A stretch of DNA of 64,000 nucleotides, taken from assembly GCA_000411415.1 (NCBI GenBank), contig KE150451.1, positions 496,717-560,716 of the forward strand, written 5' to 3'. How positions within the stretch are numbered: position 1 is the first letter of the stretch; each line of letters opens with the position of its first letter. The translations under genes were made by a program, and so were the position numbers. Shown in pieces: positions 52,105 through 58,952 of the stretch. The notes under the pieces were generated by a model. That model was given only the letters and a program-made list of their open reading frames with translations, was not told where the DNA came from and made no database searches. The stretch comes from Actinomyces sp. HPA0247 (GTDB taxonomy: Bacteria; Actinomycetota; Actinomycetes; Actinomycetales; Actinomycetaceae).

Positions 52105-52827
52105 CTAACGGGCCTGAAGAAGCTGGATCGGCGGGCGCGGCGCCTGCATCGCGTTGATCGGAGCCTCGGGATCCGCGTAACCGAGCGCGAAACCGGTAAT
52201 CAACTGGTAGCCCTCGGGAATCTCGAACTCGGCTTCGACAGGCTCGCGCCAGATGGAAAGGAAGCCGATCGGGCACGAGTCAATGCCGCGCGACTTGGCG
52301 GACAGGAACAGGGTCTGGAGCATGAGGCCGGCGTCCATGGCGCTCCACGGCAGCATGTCCTCGTGGACGAAGACGAAGCCCATGACGGGAGCGTCGAAGG
52401 CCATCACGTTGCGGCGGTTCACGCGGTTGCGCCCCTCGATGTCGGGACGCTCGACGCCATAGATGCCGTAGAGGAGCTTCGCGACCTCGATCTGAGCGGG
52501 TCGCACCTCGTCCGGGTAGCGCTTGCGCACCGGGAAGTCGCCGTCCGGAACGGGGATCTCAACGGCCGGATCCTCGGCCTTGCGGGCGTGGGCGGCGATC
52601 TCCTCGTCGAAGAGACGGCCGTAGTGCTGACGCAGGCGAGCGGCGCGCTCGCCCGTGGCCAGGGCGACGCGGAAGGCGCGCGTGTTGGACCAGGACGGCG
52701 CAGTCGTCGCGTCGGCGAGGATCGCGTCGAGGACCTCGGCGGGGATCTCCTGGTCTGTAAAGGCGCGCGTGGAGCGGCGCGAGGCGGTCAGGGTGGAAAA
52801 GTCGTTCGTCTGCGCGGTGAGTGTCAT
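52105..52827 (-). CDS. Nitroreductase family FMN oxidoreductase
   Basis: 240 residues. N-terminal TASRRSTRAFTDQEIPAEVL (FMN-binding SRRSTR), APSWSNTRAF, and the WSAMDAGLMLQTLFLSAKSRG dimer helix. NAD(P)H-dependent reduction of nitro compounds or quinones; natural substrate unknown. ATG 52827 follows TAGCCT by 6 nt, so it is probably leaderless. Confidence 0.9.
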   Translation of the reverse strand: MTLTAQTNDFSTLTASRRSTRAFTDQEIPAEVLDAILADATTAPSWSNTRAFRVALATGERAARLRQHYGRLFDEEIAAHARKAEDPAVEIPVPDGDFPVRKRYPDEVRPAQIEVAKLLYGIYGVERPDIEGRNRVNRRNVMAFDAPVMGFVFVHEDMLPWSAMDAGLMLQTLFLSAKSRGIDSCPIGFLSIWREPVEAEFEIPEGYQLITGFALGYADPEAPINAMQAPRPPIQLLQAR

Positions 52828-52898
52828 GCGCCCAGGCTAACCCGGCTTCGCTCCCCGATCCACCCGGCCCGCCCACTGGACGGCTGCCACTTCGCCGG

Positions 52899-53156
52899 CT
52901 AATGATCCCCATTCAGCTCTCGCGAGATACCACGCCCAGCCTCCAGCTCCGCAATACCTCGGTCAAGATGAGCAAGGTTGGAACGCGAGTAGAATCCATC
53001 AACCTCCAAAACGAAGGGAATCCGCTGTTCCCGCGCCACCTTCTTCGCAAAGATCGTGAACGCGGTATTCATTGAGAGACCCATTTCTTTGCAGGCACGC
53101 TCCATCGCGGCCTTATCCTCAGCATCGAGTCGAACAGTCACCGTAGCGGTCGCCAT
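52899..53156 (-). CDS. RelB/DinJ-family antitoxin without an adjacent toxin
   Basis: 85 residues. A ribbon-helix-helix N-terminus (TVTVRLDAEDKAAMERACKE, GLSMNTAFTIFAKKV) is followed by REQRIPFVLEV, the RelB/DinJ pattern. Toxins of the RelE/YafQ type normally follow within a few bases; here only the divergent nitroreductase promoter region does. ATG 53156 has GGAGG 6 nt upstream, and a palindromic operator precedes it. Confidence 0.88.
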   Translation of the reverse strand: MATATVTVRLDAEDKAAMERACKEMGLSMNTAFTIFAKKVAREQRIPFVLEVDGFYSRSNLAHLDRGIAELEAGRGISRELNGDH

Positions 53157-53190
53157 TTGATACCTCCAAAATCGACATATCGATAGCTAC

Positions 53191-53211
53191 ATGCTATCAG
53201 ATCGATAGCAT
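53191..53211. promoter_or_regulatory. Palindromic operator of the RelB-like gene
   Basis: ATGCTATC-AGATC-GATAGCAT, perfect 8-bp arms, 35 bp upstream of the start; neighbouring CGATAGC at 53180 adds a half-site. Probably the autoregulatory site. Confidence 0.65.
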
Positions 53212-53262
53212 ATTAAAGACTGTGACAGCGCACTCCACCCAGAGAATGAAGAAAATCTGCCT

Positions 53263-54312
53263 TTACCGGGCCAGGGCCTGCTCGAAGGACGCCACGTCCT
53301 CCTCGGGCGTGGCCCATGACGTGCCGATGCGCGCGAGGTAGCGGCCATCGGGCAGGGTCTCCCAGATGCTGTAGCGCACCTTGTCGGACAGGCGCTCGTG
53401 CCCGGCCTGGTCGAGGGCCACGAAGGTCAGGTTGGTCGGCGAATCCATGGTGACGACGTAGCCTGCGCGCTTGAGGGCCTCGCGAATGCGGGCGGTCGCC
53501 TTAACGGCGGGCTCGCCGATCGTCAGGTAGAGGCCATCCTCGAAGAGCGCCTCGAACTGCACGCCCAGGAGACGCCCCTTCGCCATGAGCGCACCGTGCT
53601 GCTTCATATGGGTGACGAACTGGCGGATCGACCCGCGCTCGGGGATCACCACGGCCTCGCCAAAGAGCGTGCCGCACTTGGTGCCGCCGATGTAGAACAC
53701 GTCGGTCAGGCGCGCCAGGTCGGCCAGGCTCACGTCATTGGCGGGCGAGGCCAGCGCGTAGGCGAGGCGCGCGCCGTCCACGAAAAGCTTGAGGTCTCGC
53801 TGGCGGCATACGGCGGAGAGCTCCTCGAGCTCGCGCAGGGAGTAGAGGGTGCCGTACTCGGTGGGCTGCGAAATATAGACGAGGGCGGGGGCGATCATGT
53901 GGTCACGCGCACCATCGCCCTCCCACGCTGCGCAGATGCGTTCGACGTCGGCGGCGTTGATCTTGCCATCAACGGCCGGGGTGTCGAGGATCTTGTGGCC
54001 GCCGCGCTCAACGATGCCGGCCTCGTGCATGTTGATGTGGCCGGTGTTGGGCGCGATGACACCCTGCCAGGGCAGGAGGATCGCATCGATGACGGTCGCG
54101 TTCGTCTGCGTGCCGCCCACCAGGAAGTACACGTCCGCGTCGGGAGCCTGGCAGGCCTCGCGAATCAGGTCGCGGGCGCGCTCGCAGTGCTCGTCGGTGC
54201 CGTAGCCGCTGGACTGTTCCATGTTGGTGGCGACGAGGGCATCGAGCACCCGGGCGTGCGCCCCCTCCTGGTAGTCGCTAGAGAAGTTCGGCAGCGTGGC
54301 AGAAAAAGTCAT
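53263..54312 (-). CDS. Low-specificity L-threonine aldolase
   Basis: 349 residues, fold-type I PLP enzyme. Splits L-threonine or L-allo-threonine to glycine and acetaldehyde. PLP lysine in YIGGTKCGTLFGEA; FVDGARLAYAL holds the Asp that contacts the cofactor; SSGYGTDEHCERA near the N-terminus. ATG 54312 has AATAAT 6 nt upstream and no ribosome site. It lies directly downstream of an orphan antitoxin gene. Confidence 0.9.
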   Translation of the reverse strand: MTFSATLPNFSSDYQEGAHARVLDALVATNMEQSSGYGTDEHCERARDLIREACQAPDADVYFLVGGTQTNATVIDAILLPWQGVIAPNTGHINMHEAGIVERGGHKILDTPAVDGKINAADVERICAAWEGDGARDHMIAPALVYISQPTEYGTLYSLRELEELSAVCRQRDLKLFVDGARLAYALASPANDVSLADLARLTDVFYIGGTKCGTLFGEAVVIPERGSIRQFVTHMKQHGALMAKGRLLGVQFEALFEDGLYLTIGEPAVKATARIREALKRAGYVVTMDSPTNLTFVALDQAGHERLSDKVRYSIWETLPDGRYLARIGTSWATPEEDVASFEQALAR

Positions 54313-54377
54313 TGGGCCATTATTCCACGCAGTGCCGCGCTTAGAGGCCAAACAGATCTGCGTGGGTTCCCGTCCCG

Positions 54378-54647
54378 TTAGCGCTTCAACTCCGCCAGAG
54401 CGTCCTCAACGTTCAGAGCCTCGATAGAAGGATCAGAGGCCAGCTGCTCCGCTTCCAACATCGCCAGGACCGTCTCGCGCTGCTGTTCATTCAGACGCAG
54501 ATCGAAGGGCATTCCACCCACACGCACGCTCTGACGCAGGAAAGCATTCACAGCGGACGTCAGATTCATACCGAGCTCCGCGTAGATCGCTTCAACCTCA
54601 CGCTTAAGATCTGCATCCATGCGCACACTAAAATTCACGGTTGCCAT
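54378..54647 (-). CDS. RelB/DinJ-family antitoxin without an adjacent toxin
   Basis: 89 residues. NFSVRMDADLKREVEAIYAE, GMNLTSAVNAFLRQSV and GGMPFDLRL are typical of RelB/DinJ. The expected toxin position is occupied by threonine aldolase. ATG 54647 has AAGGAGG 7 nt upstream; TATAAT at 54671-54676 is a strong -10 box. Confidence 0.88.
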   Translation of the reverse strand: MATVNFSVRMDADLKREVEAIYAELGMNLTSAVNAFLRQSVRVGGMPFDLRLNEQQRETVLAMLEAEQLASDPSIEALNVEDALAELKR

Positions 54648-54729
54648 GCAAGAACCTCCTTCTGCATGTCATTATACATACATATCCTCCATCAAGACAT
54701 GCACATAAGGCGCAGTGAAGGGCTATCTC

Positions 54730-55551
54730 ATGTCGATACACGACAGCACTATGAACCGGGACTCGCAGGCCTATTGGAACAAGCGGGCCGCGACGTTCAC
54801 ACGCAACGCGACCAGCGACTACGAGCACTGGCTTCTGGACTTGCTCGCGCTCGAGGCGGGTGATGAGGTCCTCGACATGGGGTGTGCGACGGGCACACTC
54901 GCCGTCCCCCTCGCCCGCGCCGGGCACCGCGTCCACGGCTGTGACTTCGCAGAGGCCATGCTGGCCATCCTCGACGAGCGCACGGCAGCAGAAAATCTGC
55001 CAATCACCTCCCACTTGCTCGCCTGGGAGGACGACTGGGAGGAGGCGGGCCTGGGTGAGAACAGCGTGGACGTCGCCTTCGCGTCACGCTCCCTCATGAG
55101 CGGGGACGTGTCCGCTTGCGTGCGCAAGCTTGACGCGGCGGCCCGATCACGCGCGGCGGTCGTCGTGCCCGACAGCCTGCTCCCCTCCCGCGACCCACGC
55201 CTGCTCACCTACCTGGGACGCTCGGCGAGGCGCCCGCGCGTCGTCCGCGACGTGACCCGCGCGCTCGCGACCCTGGGGCGGATCCCGGTTTTCGCGACTA
55301 CACGCACCTTCCGTCCGATGCGTTTTTCTTCCTTCGACGAGGCCCGCGCGGACCTTCGTCGCCTGGCCGGCCCAGAGCCATTCACCGCGCGCGAGCAGCG
55401 ACTTTTCGACGCGTACGCGGCGCAACATGTCGTTCGCGAGGATCACCTTGGCCCCTCTGAGGTGGCAGGAGAACACTGGGTCCTGGACTACCCTCTGCCC
55501 GTCACCTGGGCGTTTATCGGCTGGAGCACCGACGGGAGCGAGTGGGCGTAG
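54730..55551 (+). CDS. Class I SAM-dependent methyltransferase
   Basis: 273 residues. Motif I EVLDMGCATGTLAVPLARAG, then GCDFAEAML and the SRSLMSGD segment. Early YWNKRAATFT resembles small-molecule methyltransferases of the UbiE type. Substrate unknown. ATG 54730 has AAGGG 8 nt upstream; GTG 54715 in the same frame is less likely. Confidence 0.84.
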   Translation: MSIHDSTMNRDSQAYWNKRAATFTRNATSDYEHWLLDLLALEAGDEVLDMGCATGTLAVPLARAGHRVHGCDFAEAMLAILDERTAAENLPITSHLLAWEDDWEEAGLGENSVDVAFASRSLMSGDVSACVRKLDAAARSRAAVVVPDSLLPSRDPRLLTYLGRSARRPRVVRDVTRALATLGRIPVFATTRTFRPMRFSSFDEARADLRRLAGPEPFTAREQRLFDAYAAQHVVREDHLGPSEVAGEHWVLDYPLPVTWAFIGWSTDGSEWA

Positions 55552-55555
55552 GCAG

Positions 55556-55567
55556 CCCCGGCCTCGT
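55556..55567 (-). repeat. Recurrent 12-mer between convergent genes
   Basis: Exact copy in the 21-bp gap between the methyltransferase stop and the arfB stop; single. Confidence 0.8.
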
Positions 55568-55572
55568 TCTTC

Positions 55573-56013
55573 TTAGTCCGCGTCCGGGCGACGCCTGCGC
55601 GCCTTGATCTCCGAGCGCCTCTTCTTGGCATCCAGGCGGCGCAGCTTGGACGCGCGCGTCGGCTTCGTGGCCCGCCTCGGGACGGGAGGGACAAGGGCCG
55701 AACGCAGCACTTCGGCGAGGCGCTCGCGCGCGGCGGCGCGGTTGCGACGCTGGGAGCGGTGCTCGGCGGCGGTGATCGTGAGGACGGTTCCGCTCAGGCG
55801 ATCATCGAGCTCGCAGAGGGCACGCTCGCGCTGCTTGTCATTCAAGGCTATTGTCGTCGCCAGATCCAGGCTGAGTTGGACGCGCGAGTCCGCCGTGTTA
55901 ACGCCCTGGCCGCCGGGGCCCGAGGCGTGAGAGAAACGCTCGATCAGCTCCCCCGCGGGCACAACGAGGCCGCGCGGGCAGCCGGGCCCGGCGGGAATGC
56001 GCAGATCGTCCAT
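55573..56013 (-). CDS. arfB: Peptidyl-tRNA hydrolase ArfB (ribosome rescue)
   Basis: 146 residues, RF-1 type domain alone. SGPGGQGVNTADSRVQL holds the GGQ that releases the peptide on stalled ribosomes. The C-terminus is a basic tail (KLRRLDAKKRRSEIKARRRR), which inserts into the empty mRNA channel. ATG 56013 (MDDLRIP) is preferred over GTG 56028 by family length. Confidence 0.93.
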   Translation of the reverse strand: MDDLRIPAGPGCPRGLVVPAGELIERFSHASGPGGQGVNTADSRVQLSLDLATTIALNDKQRERALCELDDRLSGTVLTITAAEHRSQRRNRAAARERLAEVLRSALVPPVPRRATKPTRASKLRRLDAKKRRSEIKARRRRPDAD

Positions 56014-56045
56014 GGGACTAGTGTGCACTACCCGCCCGGGCCTCG

Positions 56046-56645
56046 TTACTTCATGAGCTCAGCGACCCGCTTCTTCAGGTCGGGCAGCACGTCAGTGTCG
56101 AACCAGGGGTTCTTCTTCATCCACATCTGATTGCGCGGCGAGGGGTGGACCAGTGGGAAGTACGTGGGCAGGTAGTGCTTGTAGTCGCGCACGACGTCCG
56201 TGAGGGAGGCCGAGGACTTCAGGTCCAGGTAGCGCCTGGTCGCGTATGCGCCGACGAGGATCGTCATATCCAAGTGCGGCATCAGCTCGAGCAGGCGCGG
56301 GTGCCACTTGTCGGCGAAGTCCTTGCGCGGAGGCAGGTCTCCACTCTTACCCGTGCCCGGGAAGTAGAAGTCCATGGGGACGATTGCGAGCTTGCCCGAA
56401 TGATAGAACGCGTCGCGGTCGATGCCCATCCAGTCGCGCAGCCGGTCGCCGCTGCGGTCGTTCCACACGATGCCGGTCTCCTCGGCGAAGCGCCCGGGCG
56501 CCTGGCCGACGATCATGATGCGACACTGCGGGCCCGCGAAGAACAGCGGGTCGATTCCACGCTTCGTAAACGAGGCGTTCTCGGGATCGTTTTTGATATC
56601 GTCAGCGATTTTCTGGAAGCGCGGATCCGTGATCTCCGGTGTCAT
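56046..56645 (-). CDS. Uracil-DNA glycosylase superfamily protein
   Basis: 199 residues. The water-activating motif is GQAPGRFAEETG and the DNA-minor-groove motif VHPSPRN; the fold is that of COG1573-type UDG-like proteins. Probably removes damaged bases, substrate uncertain. ATG 56645 follows TACGCT by exactly 6 nt, a clear leaderless pattern. Confidence 0.87.
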   Translation of the reverse strand: MTPEITDPRFQKIADDIKNDPENASFTKRGIDPLFFAGPQCRIMIVGQAPGRFAEETGIVWNDRSGDRLRDWMGIDRDAFYHSGKLAIVPMDFYFPGTGKSGDLPPRKDFADKWHPRLLELMPHLDMTILVGAYATRRYLDLKSSASLTDVVRDYKHYLPTYFPLVHPSPRNQMWMKKNPWFDTDVLPDLKKRVAELMK

Positions 56646-56728
56646 ACCCCCAGCGTATGTCACGTCCGCACTCACTCCGCCTCCAACGCCTTGGAGGTCA
56701 CACGCTGCACACACGCCATAGTTCCCCA

Positions 56729-56844
56729 CAAATGTCGCATGCAATTCCCCGAACACCCCTTTTACAAACCCCGCACAAACCCCGGAATTTCAACGATCAC
56801 AATTCAAATCCTGAAAGACTCGCGGGGGAATTGCATGCGAAATG
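56729..56844 (+). repeat. 115-bp dispersed structured element, copy 3
   Basis: Arms TCGCATGCAATTCCCC (56735-56750) and GGGGAATTGCATGCGA (56826-56841) pair perfectly over 16 bp. The interior keeps GGAATTTCAACGA and TTCAAATCCTGAAAGACTC, matching copies 1 and 2. It lies between divergent genes; 56646-56917 holds nothing else. Confidence 0.85.
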
Positions 56845-56904
56845 GGATAGAAGGCGTCGCGCGGGAAGGACCACACCGATTGGTAGCGACGCATCGGGCG
56901 GGCA

Positions 56905-56910
56905 TAGAGT
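56905..56910 (+). promoter_or_regulatory. -10 box of the leader-ORF/esterase transcript
   Basis: TAGAGT, 7 nt before ATG 56918, so transcription should start at or next to that ATG. Confidence 0.6.
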
Positions 56911-56917
56911 GGAGCGC

Positions 56918-56968
56918 ATGAGGACAGCTGAACGCATGACGACGAACGGGCTGAGGCGCAGCCAGTGA
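56918..56968 (+). CDS. 16-codon leader ORF coupled to the esterase gene
   Basis: MRTAERMTTNGLRRSQ, then TGA overlapping the esterase GTG (GTGA). It begins at a leaderless-type ATG and holds the GAGG that would serve the esterase, so ribosomes ending here could restart on the esterase. The peptide is Arg-rich with no evident attenuator codon run. Function inferred from layout only. Confidence 0.5.
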   Translation: MRTAERMTTNGLRRSQ

Positions 56969-57972
56969 CAACACGACTCGTACGGAAAACCAATAGGTTC
57001 CGCATCACCGCCATCATCGCGCTGTGCCTGCTCACCCTCGTGGGGGTCACCTCGTTCGCGCTCAATCGTTCGGGCAACGGACAGAAAGACCCCACGGCCA
57101 TTGCCTATGAAGAGGACGAGGACCCCCTGCCCGAGGGCGTCGCCTCACTCATGGACACGGCCAAGTCTCTGCACGGCACGATCGACACGATCACCTACGA
57201 GCAGAGCTACGAGGGAACGACTTACACCAAGCAGGCCTACGTGTACGTTCCCGCGTCCTACACCTCGGACACACCCGCGAACGTCCTCTATCTGACGCAC
57301 GGCTGGTGGGGAAACGCCGCCGGTCTGGCTGACGGCGTTTCACCCGTCGTCGACGAGCTGGAGAGCGGCGGCAAGGCTGCACCGACGCTGGTCGTTTTCG
57401 CGACCTACTATCCGGATCGCTCGTTCGCGACGGATGACTACGAGGAGGACTACACCCTCAATCGCTTCTTCGCGACGAGCGAGATCGATACTCTGATCGA
57501 CACCGTCGAGTCCCGCTACACCACGTTCGCCCGCGGCGACACCTCCGACCAGTCGCTGCGAGCCTCGCGCAAGCACCGCGCATTCGGCGGTTTCTCGATG
57601 GGCGCGACGACCACGTGGGATGTTTTTGCCTTGCGTCCGCAGTACTTCTACGGGTACATGCCGATGGCCGGCGAGTCGTGGATCGGACGCGAGGAGGAGG
57701 CGGATTCCCCGCGCATCGCCGAGCTGGTGACCGCCGGCGTCGAGCGCGCCCACTACGGGCCACGAGACTTCCTCATTCTCGCGTCGGTCGGCTCGGAGGA
57801 CCCGGCCCTGTGGGACATGACCCCGCAGATTGATGAGCTCCACGAGGATTATCCCGACCTCATGACCGAGGACAGCCTGCAGCTGTGGATCGACGACGGC
57901 GAAACCCACTCAATGACCTCGATCGCCAACCAGGTCGAGCACAACCTACCGTTGCTCTTCCCTGGCAAGTAA
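56965..57972 (+). CDS. Membrane-anchored esterase (alpha/beta hydrolase, Fes/esterase D type)
   Basis: 335 residues. N-terminal signal-anchor (ITAIIALCLLTLVGVTSF). The hydrolase domain has YLTHGWWGN (oxyanion), the nucleophile motif GGFSMGATT and a late Asp-His pair (DDGETHSM). Resembles feruloyl-type esterases that act on cell-envelope or plant esters; substrate unknown. GTG 56965 with GAGG 8 nt upstream is the start and follows a leader ORF. Ends at a shared terminator. Confidence 0.85.
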   Translation: MTTRLVRKTNRFRITAIIALCLLTLVGVTSFALNRSGNGQKDPTAIAYEEDEDPLPEGVASLMDTAKSLHGTIDTITYEQSYEGTTYTKQAYVYVPASYTSDTPANVLYLTHGWWGNAAGLADGVSPVVDELESGGKAAPTLVVFATYYPDRSFATDDYEEDYTLNRFFATSEIDTLIDTVESRYTTFARGDTSDQSLRASRKHRAFGGFSMGATTTWDVFALRPQYFYGYMPMAGESWIGREEEADSPRIAELVTAGVERAHYGPRDFLILASVGSEDPALWDMTPQIDELHEDYPDLMTEDSLQLWIDDGETHSMTSIANQVEHNLPLLFPGK

Positions 57973-58008
57973 GGCGCGCAGCCCACGCGGCGTGAGCACA
58001 ACACACGC

Positions 58009-58050
58009 AGCCCCGGCCTCGTTCCTTTTCTCAGGGACGAGGCCGGGGCT
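58009..58050. terminator. Bidirectional terminator, inverted pair of the 12-mer
   Basis: Arms 58009-58025 and 58034-58050 pair at 16 of 17 positions; each contains the exact 12-mer (58011-58022 minus, 58037-58048 plus). Between convergent esterase and hemH-hemQ genes. Confidence 0.92.
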
Positions 58051-58070
58051 GGCTTACAGAGCAGAGGGTC

Positions 58071-58952
58071 TTATGCGCGGGGCTGACGCTCGGCCCACTC
58101 GCCGAGGCTCACGCGCGGACCCGTGAAGAACGGGGTGTCCTCGCGCACGTAGAGGCGCGCCTCGGTGTAGCGCTGGGCGTGCATGACGCCCTCGAGGCGG
58201 TCCAGGGTGTCGGCCTCGAACGCGAGCACCCACTCGTAGTCGGAGAAGCCGAAGGCCGACAGGGTCGAGCCCTTGACGTCCGGGTACTGAGCGAAGCCGT
58301 TGCGGCCGTGTTCGGCCATGATGCGGGCGCGCTCTTCGGGGGCCTTCAGGTACCAGTCGTAGGAGCGCACGAAGGGGTAGACCATCGCCCAGTCGCGGGG
58401 TGCGACGCCGCCGAAGCAGGCGGGGATGTGACGCTTATTGAACTCGGCGGGGGTGTGCAGGCCCATGCAGGACCACACCGGGTCCAGGAACTTGCCCAGC
58501 GCCGACGCACGCAGGCGGTGGTAGGCGTCCTGGAGGACCTCCGGGTCGTCGTCGAGCCACCACACCATCAGGTCCGCCTCGGCGCGGAAGCCGGAGACGT
58601 CGTAGAAGCCGCGGATTTCCGCGCCCGCACCCTTCACGTAGTCCAGGGATTCGGCGACGATGCGGCCGCGCTCGCCATCGTCGGCGGGCAGGGACTCACC
58701 GAGCGCGAACACGGAGTAGAGGGCGTAGTGCTGCTTGTTGTTGACCTCGTCGAAGTCGACGTCCGTCGCGTCGCGCGGGTCAGTGACGCGGGCGTGAGCG
58801 GCGTGCGAGTGGGGCGTCGCCTCGGTGCCTGCGTGGCGGGCCTGGTGGCGCGCGGCGTGCTCACCGACGCGGTCCGGCACTCCTGCGGGATGTCCCGGGT
58901 TTTCCGGGTTCTGCTCGGGCGGCACGACGGCGTGGGGATGCGGGGTAGACAT
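58071..58952 (-). other. Possible internal translation start giving free HemQ
   Basis: Within the fused gene, AGGAGG (58958-58963) lies 5 nt before in-frame ATG 58952 (MSTPHPHAV). A 293-residue HemQ could be made alone. The site looks like the original hemQ start, kept after a stop codon was lost. Confidence 0.55.
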
